Shown: positions 37,778 through 45,994, counted from the stretch's first letter. The stretch is 64,000 nt of DNA from Phascolarctobacterium sp. (GCA_030523325.1 JAUNIS010000003.1:1-64000); one strand, 5' to 3'. Notes: generated by a model from the sequence alone, not told the origin. Translations and numbers: made by a program.

Positions 37778-39436
37778 TTATCCTTCTACGGGATAATCCT
37801 GAAGAGCATCAAAGCCTGTTTCTCCAGTTCTGATTTTGATTACATCTTCAACATCATAAACGAATATCTTGCCATCACCATATTTACCGGTATAGAGAAC
37901 AGATTTTGCTGTATTAACTACATCGGCAACAGGTATTGCGCTAACAATCATTTCTACCTTAACCTTGGGAAGAAGATGAGAAGCAACCTCTGCGCCACGA
38001 TACATTTCGGTAGAACCTTTTTGCAGGCCGTAGCCTAAAACCTTTGTTACAGTCATACCAGTGATACCAAGCTTATCTAAAGCAATCTTAAGAGATTCAA
38101 ATCTCGGCTGAGATGTAATGATGACAACCTTGCTCATCTTAACTGCTCCAGAAGGTTTAACTGCTTCAGTATGAACAGGAGTAACATAATCGTTGAAAAC
38201 TTGTGGAACAGGAACGAAATCTGCATAGCTTGAAGGAAGACCATGCTCTTCCATATCGAGGCCTTTTATTTCTTCTTCCTCGCTAACTCTTAGACCAAGA
38301 GCGGAATCAAGAATACTAAACACAACGAACATTGCTACAGCAACATAAGCCATAACAGAGACAACGCCGAGAGCCTGCACGCCTAAAAATTTTGCACCAG
38401 CTCCGTAAAGCAAGCCTTCTTTTAAATGGAAGAAGCCAGTTAAGATTGTTCCAGCTGCACCGCATACACCATGTACACTGATCGCACCAACAGGATCATC
38501 AATCTTCAAAACCTGGTCAAAAAATTCAACACTTACAACGACGAGGACACCACAAATTCCACCGATGATGATAGAGCCTAAGGGACTAACAACATCACAG
38601 CCTGCTGTAATACCAACGAGACCTGCAAGTACGCCGTTTAAAGTCATAGAAACATCTGGCTTACCATATTTAACCCAAGTATAAACCATAGTTGCAGTTG
38701 CACCAGCGCAGGCAGCCATATTGGTGGTAATAAAAATCTCGCCCATTGATACGAGAGCCTCGTCACCAGTTGCACAAACTGTTGACGCACCGTTGAAACC
38801 GAACCAACCAAACCAAAGTAAGAAAACTCCAAGAGCACCTAGAGGAATGCTGTGACCTGGGATTGCATTAACGGTTCCATCCTCGTTATATTTACCAATA
38901 CGAGGACCGATCATTGCTGCACCAACGATTGAGGCAACGCCACCAACCATATGTACGGCAGTAGAGCCAGCAAAATCATGGAAACCTAGTTCGGCAAGCC
39001 AACCGCCGCCCCAAATCCAGTGACCACTGATAGGATAAATAATTGCGGAAATAACCATAGAGTAAATGCAATAAACCATAAAGTTTGTTCTTTCGGCCAT
39101 TGCACCAGATACAATTGTTGCTGCTGTAGCACAGAACATAGTTTGGAAGATGAAGAAGGCAGGTGACGGATAAGAGTCGCCATAATCTCCTGTTACGAAA
39201 AAGTCAGGAGTACCGATAAACCCACCAATGCTATCGCCAAACATCAAACCAAAACCGATAAGCCAAAAAACTAAAGAACCAAGGCTAATATCCATAACAT
39301 TTTTCATGACGATATTAGCTGCATTCTTTGCTCTAGTGAAACCAGTCTCGACCATTGCAAAGCCAGGCTGCATGGAAAAAACTAAGAAAGCACCAATCAA
39401 AACCCAAATTGTGTCGGCAGATACATATTTACCCAT
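37778..39436 (-). CDS. amtB: Ammonium transporter AmtB fused to a C-terminal P-II (GlnB/GlnK) domain
   Basis: Ammonium channel and its own regulator on one 552-aa chain. Residues ~1-385 form the 11-span Amt channel (FQTMFCATAATIVSGAMAER, twin-His region HMVGG and SVHGVCG). After a ~50-residue linker, a P-II domain starts at ~434 (MSKVVIITSQPRF). It has the T-loop GYGLQKGSTEMYRGAE and the C-terminal signature GKIFVYDVEDVIKIRTGE. The residue at the Tyr51 uridylylation position is Val (RGAEV). GGAGG precedes the ATG. It lies downstream of GS III. P-II normally blocks Amt in response to 2-oxoglutarate/ADP; a tethered version would act in cis. Confidence 0.95.
   Translation of the reverse strand: MGKYVSADTIWVLIGAFLVFSMQPGFAMVETGFTRAKNAANIVMKNVMDISLGSLVFWLIGFGLMFGDSIGGFIGTPDFFVTGDYGDSYPSPAFFIFQTMFCATAATIVSGAMAERTNFMVYCIYSMVISAIIYPISGHWIWGGGWLAELGFHDFAGSTAVHMVGGVASIVGAAMIGPRIGKYNEDGTVNAIPGHSIPLGALGVFLLWFGWFGFNGASTVCATGDEALVSMGEIFITTNMAACAGATATMVYTWVKYGKPDVSMTLNGVLAGLVGITAGCDVVSPLGSIIIGGICGVLVVVSVEFFDQVLKIDDPVGAISVHGVCGAAGTILTGFFHLKEGLLYGAGAKFLGVQALGVVSVMAYVAVAMFVVFSILDSALGLRVSEEEEIKGLDMEEHGLPSSYADFVPVPQVFNDYVTPVHTEAVKPSGAVKMSKVVIITSQPRFESLKIALDKLGITGMTVTKVLGYGLQKGSTEMYRGAEVASHLLPKVKVEMIVSAIPVADVVNTAKSVLYTGKYGDGKIFVYDVEDVIKIRTGETGFDALQDYPVEG
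38135..38149 (-). promoter_or_regulatory. Internal ribosome binding site for a free P-II
   Basis: GGAG (38146-38149) stands 8 nt before the in-frame ATG (38135-38137) of MSKVVIIT inside the amtB fusion. Use of this start would give a 119-aa stand-alone P-II ending at 37778. Confidence 0.4.
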
Positions 39437-39559
39437 AAGTCATACCTCCAATCCTGATGTTGAATACGGAATTCTCAATTACGGAACTCATATCAACTAA
39501 ATTTATTTCTTTTAACGCAAATGAGAGGTAAACTTATTATCTCTTAGCTAAAAACAATT

Positions 39560-39597
39560 AGAGGTGTAGGGTTATTCGGAGAATACCCTGCACCTCT
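39560..39597 (-). terminator. Hairpin between GS III and amtB
   Basis: AGAGGTG-AGGGT.../ACCCT-CACCTCT stem followed on the minus strand by AATTGTTTTTAG. Probable GS III terminator, or an attenuator in an amtB leader. Confidence 0.6.
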
Positions 39598-39619
39598 TTG
39601 TGCGAATAATTTTTAATTA

Positions 39620-39662
39620 AAAATTGATAATTGTGGAATGATTGCCTCGCAATCATAATTTA
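39620..39662 (+). repeat. Dispersed heptad-hairpin repeat, copy L
   Basis: Plus strand AATTGATAATTGTGGA, perfect hairpin ATGATTGC-CTC-GCAATCAT (39638-39645/39649-39656), AATTTAAAA. Shares the AATTGTGGA joint with copy B, with a different stem. Confidence 0.65.
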
Positions 39663-39680
39663 AAACTTGTCATGTAAATT

Positions 39681-41777
39681 TTATTCGTTAACACCGAAGA
39701 GTAATTCGCCGTAGGTCGGATACGGTAAGTACTTGCCACCGGTCAAAGCTTCTGCACTGTCAGCTGCTTCTCTGAGCTCGGTCATTGCTGAGAAAACTTT
39801 TTCGAAGAATGCTTCTGCTTTAGCTTTGGGGCATTCTATCTTTTCACATTCCTCAAGAGCAGCGGCAAGCTTCAAGCTTGCTTTATACATAGCATCGGTG
39901 TAACTAGAAAGTCTCTTTGCCAAATCAACTTCCGCACCAGGTTCGATGCCAAGAGATTTTTTCTCCATAGCGATACGAATAAGGTCCTTGGTATAACAGC
40001 TAACTGCAGGAAGAATATCTTTGTGGAGCATCTCTAACATAGTTGCACCTTCGATGCCTAGAACAGTTGTATAATTCTCGAGCAGAATATTTACACGAGA
40101 TTTAGTCTCGGCTGCAGTAAAGATTCTATATTTTTCAAAGAGAGCAATGTTCTTATCGCTTGCCATATACGGAAGAGCTTCCGGAGTATTTTTCAAATTG
40201 AGCAGGCCGCGCTTCTCAGCTTCAACAACCCATTCATCTGCATAACCATTGCCGTTGAAAATGATGCGCTTGTGTTCTGTATAAATTTCTTTAACAAGAT
40301 CGTAAACATCAGCTTCAAGGTCAGCAGAATCCTCGAGTTTTCCTGCTACGTAATCGAGCGCTTCGGCTACGATGGTATTGATGACGATGTTCGGACCAGC
40401 GATGGAGAACATGGAACCGAGCATACGGAATTCAAATTTATTACCAGTAAATGCGAACGGGGATGTTCTGTTACGGTCAGTATTATCTTTAACGAGAGCC
40501 GGAATGGTATCATCGCTAACTTTAATATAAGTTTGCGGGTTGCCATCATAAACCTCGCCTTTAGCGATTGCTTCTAAAACAGCTGTTAATTCGTCACCTA
40601 AGAAAATGGAAACGATTGCCGGGGGAGCTTCGTTAGCGCCGAGACGATGATCGTTACCAGCGGACGCAACGGATACGCGGAGCAAATCTTGGTATTCATC
40701 AACTGCTTTAATGATTGCTGCCAAGAAAACTAAGAAGCGAAGATTTTTATAAGGGGTCTTACTAGGATCTAAAAGGTTCAAGCCTTCTTCAGTAGACAAT
40801 GACCAGTTATTATGTTTACCACTGCCATTAACACCTGCAAAGGGTTTTTCATGAAGCAAGCAAACGAGACCATGTTTTAAAGCGATGCGTTTCATGAATT
40901 CCATTGTTAATTGGTTGTGGTCAGAAGCAACATTAGTGAAACTATAAATAGGAGCAAGCTCGTGCTGAGCAGGAGCAACCTCATTATGTTCAGTTTTAGC
41001 AAGGACGCCCAGCTTCCAAAGTTCTTCGTCCAAATCTTTCATGAAGCCAAGAACTCTTTGTTTGATGATGCCAAAGTAATGGTCGTCAAGTTCTTGTCCA
41101 CGAGGAGTTTTAGCACCGAATAAGGTACGTCCTGTGTAAACCAAGTCTTTACGTTTTGCCCACATTTCTTTATCAACCAAGAAATATTCTTGTTCGGGCC
41201 CAACGGTGCTGTTAACTCTAATTGTATCAATGCCAAATACTTTCAGTACGCGGCAGGCTGCTTTGCTAATTGCATTCATAGAACGAAGCAGTGGAGTTTT
41301 CTTATCAAGTACGTCACCAGTGTAGGAACAGAAAGCTGTAGGAATGCACAAGCAATTATCTTTGATAAATGCATAGCTAGTCGGATCCCAAGCTGTATAG
41401 CCACGAGCTTCGAAGGTAGCACGTAAACCACCGGACGGGAAGCTAGAAGCATCGGGTTCGCCTTGGATTAATTCCTTGCCGGAGAAGCTCATGATAACAC
41501 GACCTTCAGCGGTAGGTGCGATAAAGCTTTCATGTTTTTCAGCTGTGATACCGGTCATGGGTTGGAACCAATGGGTGAAGTGAGTGCAGCCATGTTCTAA
41601 AGCCCAATCCTTCATTGCATTCGCAATAATGTTGGCAATCTCAAGATCTAAGGGTTTACCTTCTAAAACTGCCAGCTTGTAAGCCTTGTAGGTTGCTATG
41701 GGCAGACGATCTTTCATTGCAGTTTCGTTAAATACCAAGCTGCCAAATAATTTCGGAACTTCATTAGTCATAGTCAT
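39681..41777 (-). CDS. glnN: Glutamine synthetase type III
   Basis: ATP-dependent synthesis of glutamine from glutamate and ammonium. The 698-aa length and sequence are those of the large GlnN/GS III class (dodecamer of ~75-80 kDa chains), not GlnA. GS III features: HWFQPMTGITAEKHESFI near the N-terminus, VGPEQEYFLVD (metal-binding Glu), the NEVAPAQHELAPI segment, EKPFAGVNGSGKHNNWSL (ATP/glutamate site) and RLGANEAPPAI. GGGAGG is 8 nt upstream of the first ATG. It shares orientation with amtB-PII downstream and has a structured leader. Confidence 0.96.
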   Translation of the reverse strand: MTMTNEVPKLFGSLVFNETAMKDRLPIATYKAYKLAVLEGKPLDLEIANIIANAMKDWALEHGCTHFTHWFQPMTGITAEKHESFIAPTAEGRVIMSFSGKELIQGEPDASSFPSGGLRATFEARGYTAWDPTSYAFIKDNCLCIPTAFCSYTGDVLDKKTPLLRSMNAISKAACRVLKVFGIDTIRVNSTVGPEQEYFLVDKEMWAKRKDLVYTGRTLFGAKTPRGQELDDHYFGIIKQRVLGFMKDLDEELWKLGVLAKTEHNEVAPAQHELAPIYSFTNVASDHNQLTMEFMKRIALKHGLVCLLHEKPFAGVNGSGKHNNWSLSTEEGLNLLDPSKTPYKNLRFLVFLAAIIKAVDEYQDLLRVSVASAGNDHRLGANEAPPAIVSIFLGDELTAVLEAIAKGEVYDGNPQTYIKVSDDTIPALVKDNTDRNRTSPFAFTGNKFEFRMLGSMFSIAGPNIVINTIVAEALDYVAGKLEDSADLEADVYDLVKEIYTEHKRIIFNGNGYADEWVVEAEKRGLLNLKNTPEALPYMASDKNIALFEKYRIFTAAETKSRVNILLENYTTVLGIEGATMLEMLHKDILPAVSCYTKDLIRIAMEKKSLGIEPGAEVDLAKRLSSYTDAMYKASLKLAAALEECEKIECPKAKAEAFFEKVFSAMTELREAADSAEALTGGKYLPYPTYGELLFGVNE

Positions 41778-41837
41778 GATTCAGACCTCCCTAAAACTTA
41801 TTTTCTTCTCCCTTTTATTTTTTCTACGGGAGCGCTT

Positions 41838-41855
41838 GGTTACAATTTTGTAACC
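41838..41855. promoter_or_regulatory. Perfect palindrome in the GS III leader
   Basis: GGTTACAA-TT-TTGTAACC, 60 nt upstream of the start codon and downstream of the promoter. Could be a protein operator or an mRNA hairpin. Confidence 0.45.
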
Positions 41856-41868
41856 CCTCATTTGGCAT

Positions 41869-41905
41869 AAAACAATCAAAGCAGCTGACCTGCTATGATT
41901 GTTTT
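41869..41905 (-). promoter_or_regulatory. Second leader hairpin upstream of GS III
   Basis: AAAACAATCA/TGATTGTTTT outer stem and AGCAG/CTGCT inner stem. It follows the leader terminator and ends in a short T-run, so it may be a second attenuator or a competing structure. Confidence 0.5.
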
Positions 41906-41912
41906 AGAAAAT

Positions 41913-42003
41913 AAAAAAAGCAACTTAGAGGTTAGGAGTACTCTCCAACAACCTCGTTGTTGCTTTATGGGGACATTATAAACCTGCTTTTTTTACTTGT
42001 AAA
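41913..42003 (-). promoter_or_regulatory. glnN: GS III promoter with promoter-proximal terminator
   Basis: TTTACA (41998-42003), 17-nt spacer, TATAAT (41975-41980). The expected start is ~41968. A long hairpin AAAGCAAC..GAGGTT..GGAG/CTCC..AACCTC..GTTGCTTT (41917-41966) begins at once and ends in T7 (41913-41919), 135 nt before the gene. Transcripts must pass this terminator, so attenuation is likely; the signal is unknown. Confidence 0.65.
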
Positions 42004-42079
42004 GTGTTTTTTTACAAAATTTTCATAAATTTATAGCAAGTATCCTCAAGTTGTTAAATTGTTAACAAGATTATTTAAT

Positions 42080-42139
42080 TTATTTCTGTTGCAAGCCGTT
42101 TTTTTCAGGTGTATATGTGGTAGAATTAAGCTGATCCAT
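42080..42139 (-). CDS. Possible 19-codon small protein or leader peptide
   Basis: ATG with a perfect GAAAGGAGG 6 nt upstream opens a 19-codon frame (MDQLNSTTYTP...) that ends in TAA. It lies in the 507-nt gap between the M20 peptidase and GS III, about 75 nt before the GS III promoter. The peptide is hydrophilic and matches nothing I know. Two CCATAATGG-like palindromes lie at and upstream of its start. The SD is the only real support. Confidence 0.35.
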   Translation of the reverse strand: MDQLNSTTYTPEKNGLQQK

Positions 42140-42284
42140 AATGGACCTCCTTTCAGTAGTATTTTGTGTGGTAACTTTATTCTACCAAAAAGAATCCATT
42201 ATGGGTCATTTTTTTGTTTAGTTGTTCAATTTCATTTTACAATTTAAGAATTTATATTTTTTATGTTTTAATCAAAATTTTCGT

Positions 42285-43445
42285 TTAAAAATCATCAGGG
42301 AGGGCAAGAATGGTTGCCACAATTTTCTTGGCTTGCAGTTTGATGCTCTCAATCAAAGCATATTCTTGCAGGGTATGATTGAATTCACCGAGAATACCTA
42401 CGCCGCAAAGAGTGGGCACGCCTTCCATCGTCGTATAGGCAGCATCCGAGCAACCGCCAGAATATACCGATTTAGGAGCTGCGCAGCCAAGCTCAACTGC
42501 AGCCTTGCTGTATAGATCGAAAAGAACTTGGGTTTTGGGTAATTCTTCCATAGCGTTAAAGATTGCCTCCACGCTATATTCTGCTTTAATGCGTTCGTCT
42601 TCATTGTCAGCAGCGATTGCGTTAACGTTTTCCACTGCCTTAACGTAGTCGTCGTTGGTAGCAAAACGAATGCCAACAGTTACATCGCAGAAATCGGGAA
42701 TAATATTGGAGCCACTGCCACCTGCAATTTTACCACAGTTAAAATAGGCGCCCTCGTAATCGTTCAACCCTTCGATTTGTTGCATCTTCTTGGCTGCGGC
42801 CATGATCGCAGAAGCACCAGCCAGAGGTGCATTACCTGCGTGAGATGCCTTGCCCCAAACCTTGAGACGAGTTACACCGCCTCCCTTACGACGAGTAATA
42901 ATGTCACCATTCACAAGCCCTGACTCACAGTTAAAAGCAACAGCCGTATGTTTGGCTGCATCCTTGTAGGCTTGAATCGCTTGACCTTTAGATAATGCGT
43001 GAGCAACCTCTTCGTCACCAGCGAGGCACAGCTTGAATTGACGCTTGTTATAGCCTGCATGTTGCAGAGCCTTAATCGCTAAGAGAGCAATGACTATACC
43101 GCCCTTCATATCGTAAGCGCCGGGTCCACGTACGATTCCGTCTTTAATAGAAAAAATATTTTCCCAGGAACCAATTTTATGAACCGTATCCATATGACCC
43201 ATAAAAAGAACTGCCGGAAGCTCGGTAGGAGCTGTCTGGGCATAAAGACAAGGGCCAGCATTTTCGAACTCATATTTTTTTGTAGTCATATCCATGGCAC
43301 GCACGTAGGTATCTAAATGAGCTGCCATTTTTTTTACGCCTTCAATCTCTGCAGAAGGACTCTCGATACGCACTAATTCTTCTAGTACGCTCACCATATT
43401 TTCGTATTGGTTGTCAATGTATTGAAAAATTTCTTGCTTATCCAT
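42285..43445 (-). CDS. M20 family metallopeptidase (carboxypeptidase G2-like)
   Basis: Zinc-dependent amidohydrolase/exopeptidase, 386 aa, cytoplasmic (no signal peptide). Metal ligands and catalytic residues: His and Asp in LFMGHMDTVH, bridging Asp in GAYDMKGG, catalytic and ligand Glu in DEEVAH, and a C-terminal His in EFNHTL. A dimerisation domain (~180-290) interrupts the catalytic domain. Closest type is glutamate carboxypeptidase/CPG2, which removes C-terminal glutamate from peptides or folates; the substrate is inferred. Start chosen for AAGGGG 9 nt upstream. Confidence 0.88.
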   Translation of the reverse strand: MDKQEIFQYIDNQYENMVSVLEELVRIESPSAEIEGVKKMAAHLDTYVRAMDMTTKKYEFENAGPCLYAQTAPTELPAVLFMGHMDTVHKIGSWENIFSIKDGIVRGPGAYDMKGGIVIALLAIKALQHAGYNKRQFKLCLAGDEEVAHALSKGQAIQAYKDAAKHTAVAFNCESGLVNGDIITRRKGGGVTRLKVWGKASHAGNAPLAGASAIMAAAKKMQQIEGLNDYEGAYFNCGKIAGGSGSNIIPDFCDVTVGIRFATNDDYVKAVENVNAIAADNEDERIKAEYSVEAIFNAMEELPKTQVLFDLYSKAAVELGCAAPKSVYSGGCSDAAYTTMEGVPTLCGVGILGEFNHTLQEYALIESIKLQAKKIVATILALPDDF

Positions 43446-43715
43446 AGCGTAAATCCCCTTTATGATAAATTTTGAAGCATACAAGAATATTTTATGTCAT
43501 TTTTAAAAATTTCACAAGGGCGCGCGAAAATTTTCATCTTCTACTCAGCTCAACAAATCTTGATACACGAGCTCCAGCTAAATTCTTGTATGATTCGTCG
43601 AACCTTCTCATTGCTAAATCTTTTCACGCCGAATCCCTTAAACGCCGAACTCTGAAAACTGGAAGATTCGTGTTTAGACGAGGCGTATGAAAAAAATCTC
43701 GTGGGGACACAGCTA
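43446..43715. other. Gap upstream of the M20 peptidase
   Basis: No credible gene. There are several short dispersed matches around ATTCGTCG/ACGAATC and ACGAG/CTCGT that could pair, adjoining the structured element. An 82-codon minus-strand frame across 43550-43798 starts with TTG, lacks an SD and runs through the element, so it is not called. Confidence 0.5.
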
Positions 43716-43824
43716 AAAATCCATAGAGTGCGTAAGATGCGCGAAACCAGACCCGAAAGCGTACTTAGGTGAAGCGTACGTCGAGGGTCTGGTGACAAAG
43801 CAGATTACGTGCTATATGGATTTT
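43716..43824. ncRNA. Structured two-copy element, copy 2 (candidate RNA or palindromic repeat)
   Basis: Closing stem AAAATCCATA/TATGGATTTT (43716-43725/43815-43824), then TAAGATGCG. An inner 9-bp stem ACCAGACCC/GGGTCTGGT (43746-43754/43785-43793) carries a nested GCGTAC/GTACGT hairpin, followed by GACAAAGCAGATTACG. Compared with copy 1 (20753-20858) both stems differ with pairing kept, while the unpaired blocks are nearly identical. Confidence 0.6.
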
Positions 43825-43827
43825 CAG

Positions 43828-43870
43828 AAAAAAACAGCCTCGGGAAACAGCAAACTGTTTCACGCGAGGC
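43828..43870 (-). terminator. Terminator after the LCP gene
   Basis: GCCTCG..GAAACAG-4nt-CTGTTTC..CGAGGC stem followed by T7 on the minus strand (43828-43834). Confidence 0.88.
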
Positions 43871-43972
43871 CAAATGAGGGGCACAATTTATGTATGCTAA
43901 TTGTAGCATAAACGTATACTAATTGCAAGCGATTTTTGTAAAATTTTTATAAATTAAGAAAATATTTTTAAT

Positions 43973-45229
43973 CTATTGAATATTATTCTGTTGCGTAACT
44001 GTTGCTGCGTTAATAGCTGCTTTTTTGGTTTCGCGAGCGTCCTTTTCAACCTTGAGTTTCTTCTCTTCAACCTTTTGTTGTTTAAGCAAAGCCTTCTCTT
44101 CAGCTTTTTGTTTCTTAAGTAAAGCTTTTTGTTCTGCCTTAGTCATGCTATCCTTAACAGTTGTGCCAGATTTTTTTGCTTTAGCCTTTTCTTCAGCTTC
44201 CAAGAGCTCCTTCTTGGCCTTTTCTGCTTTGTTAGTTTTCTTCTCGTTTTCGATAGAGGCTTTGTTTTCACCGGACTTGTCACCGCTAGAAACTTTCTTA
44301 ATTGCGGAATCGTATTCATTAGCCATTAAATCGGCTGCAGATTTATAACGGTCCGTCATCTGGGCACCCTGCATCTTGGCCATTTGCTCACGCATAGCAC
44401 GTACGTCAGGAATATAGTAAGAAATTTCGTCAATATAGCGACCTTCACCAGGAACAGTTGCCACAGCAAGTCCTTTTTCTTTAACCATGGAATGCAAAGC
44501 ACTGCCTAAAGAAATCATGTCTTTAATCGGTAAATCTGTCTTCACCATGCTCGTCAATTGCTTGGCAAGTCCAGGAACCTTTAAAAGCATGTCCGCACTA
44601 GCAATTTTTTCGTAGGCAGCCATAAGGAAACGCTGCTGACGGCGTACGCGACCGATGTCTCCCTCTTCATCGCGATAACGCACGTACTGAATAGCAGTCT
44701 TCCCGTCCAAATGTTGACGGCCTTTCTTAAGGTCAACGGTAAAGCCGTCCCAGGTATCCTTGTAATACATGTCTTCTTCGACATCAATATCCACGCCGCC
44801 AATTGCATCTACAAGACCCGTAAAGCCTTTGAAATCTACAGTAACATAGTTGTTGATGTGTAGGCCCAAAAATTCTTCTGTTGTCTTTTGTGTGAGCTCA
44901 CGACCGCCAAAAGCATAAGCATGGTTAATTTTATCCCAACCGTGTCCAGGAATACGTACGCGAGTATCACGAGGGATGGAAAGAAGCGATGCGTTCTTGG
45001 TGGCTGTATCAAACATAACTACGAAGAGAGTATCCGAGCGGCCTACGTCGTATTCTTCAGGTCTTTCGTCAACTCCTAGCACAACAATATTCTTTTTCAA
45101 ATTCAAGCGTTCGGCAGGCGGCAATTGGTCTACTCCCTTTTCCGGAAAAAAGGTTTGCATGATAACATAACTAATGACACATAGCACACCTAGGATTGCC
45201 AAAAGCTTACCTGTAATAAATCCTCTCAT
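43973..45229 (-). CDS. LytR-CpsA-Psr (LCP) family protein with lysine-rich tail
   Basis: LCP proteins transfer glycopolymers from undecaprenyl carriers to peptidoglycan at the outer face of the inner membrane. One N-terminal span (~6-26), then the LCP domain (~45-280) with pyrophosphate-binding residues (GVDERPE, RSDTLFVVM, SIPRDTRV, DKINHAYAFGG, QYVRYRDEEGDIGRVRRQQ). After ~300 comes an unusual ~110-residue charged tail rich in Lys, Glu and Ala, probably coiled coil. The start at 45229 has GAGG 6 nt upstream; an ATG at 45241 overlaps the Nudix stop as ATGA and is also possible. Confidence 0.9.
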   Translation of the reverse strand: MRGFITGKLLAILGVLCVISYVIMQTFFPEKGVDQLPPAERLNLKKNIVVLGVDERPEEYDVGRSDTLFVVMFDTATKNASLLSIPRDTRVRIPGHGWDKINHAYAFGGRELTQKTTEEFLGLHINNYVTVDFKGFTGLVDAIGGVDIDVEEDMYYKDTWDGFTVDLKKGRQHLDGKTAIQYVRYRDEEGDIGRVRRQQRFLMAAYEKIASADMLLKVPGLAKQLTSMVKTDLPIKDMISLGSALHSMVKEKGLAVATVPGEGRYIDEISYYIPDVRAMREQMAKMQGAQMTDRYKSAADLMANEYDSAIKKVSSGDKSGENKASIENEKKTNKAEKAKKELLEAEEKAKAKKSGTTVKDSMTKAEQKALLKKQKAEEKALLKQQKVEEKKLKVEKDARETKKAAINAATVTQQNNIQ

Positions 45230-45237
45230 AGTATTCC

Positions 45238-45879
45238 TCATTTCACAGCAAACAAATTATCTTTATGTCGTCTTAAAAATCCATAGATAAAGCGTGCTGT
45301 TAATCCCCAGATAACCCGTCCTGCATATTCGTAAAAATAAACCTTGTACGTGCCTAATTTTCTTTGGCCAACGTATCGAGCAGGCACAAGCTCGTAGGGA
45401 TAACCTACTTGCGGTTCGTCAAGAAGATCCACAAGACCAACGCGTGGCTCGGTCTCCAAGAAAAATTTCAGAGGAACCGTAAAGATTTCATCCACCTCAC
45501 TGGGTGAAGCATTAATCTTTTCAGGATGCTTGATGACGCCAACAAAAACATGGATGACGGGTCCTCGGTATGTCACAAGACTATCTTGCTCACCTAAGAC
45601 TTCAATATCCTCTGGTTCAATGCCTAGCTCCTCACATGTTTCTCTTACACATGTAATCTCGTAACTTTCGTCCTTGCATTCGTGCTTACCTCCAGGGAAA
45701 CAAATCTCTCCCGGCTGACGCCTCAAATTTTTAGCACGCACTTCAAAAAGAATATGGGGCCCGTCCTCCTTCATGACTAAGGGCAAAAGCACGGCAGCGG
45801 TCCAAAGCGAGTCAAACATATCGATGCCTGCAGGTCGTTTATTAAATTCTTCGCGTAAAATTTTTTCTAAGCTTTTCAT
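45238..45879 (-). CDS. Nudix hydrolase, CoA-pyrophosphatase (NudL) type
   Basis: Hydrolyses a nucleoside diphosphate derivative, most likely CoA or its esters, to phosphopantetheine and 3',5'-ADP. The 213-aa protein shows the NudL-style lead-in LRRQPGEICFPGGKHE and a Nudix box ending RETCEELGI. The box is one residue longer between Gly and Arg than the classical motif, as in NUDT7/8-like enzymes. A UPF0035-like region precedes the box. Directly upstream of and overlapping the LCP gene. Confidence 0.85.
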   Translation of the reverse strand: MKSLEKILREEFNKRPAGIDMFDSLWTAAVLLPLVMKEDGPHILFEVRAKNLRRQPGEICFPGGKHECKDESYEITCVRETCEELGIEPEDIEVLGEQDSLVTYRGPVIHVFVGVIKHPEKINASPSEVDEIFTVPLKFFLETEPRVGLVDLLDEPQVGYPYELVPARYVGQRKLGTYKVYFYEYAGRVIWGLTARFIYGFLRRHKDNLFAVK

Positions 45880-45949
45880 CTTAACAAAATCATATCATTT
45901 ACGAAAATTTTTGCAAGAAATTTTTTCTTATAGGTGCGAGCAGCAAATA

Positions 45950-45981
45950 GAAAAAGGGTGCTAGGCTTCCCCAACACCCTT
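45950..45981 (-). terminator. Terminator after the DAACS symporter
   Basis: AAGGGTG/CACCCTT stem with extra inner pairs, then TTTTT on the minus strand. Confidence 0.8.
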
Positions 45982-45994
45982 AGGTTATTGATAA

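Noticed and set aside
43550-43798. 82-codon minus-strand reading frame across the structured element
   Set aside because: TTG start without an SD, translation rich in Ser/Arg/Cys with no family resemblance, and it runs through a repeat with base-pairing constraints.
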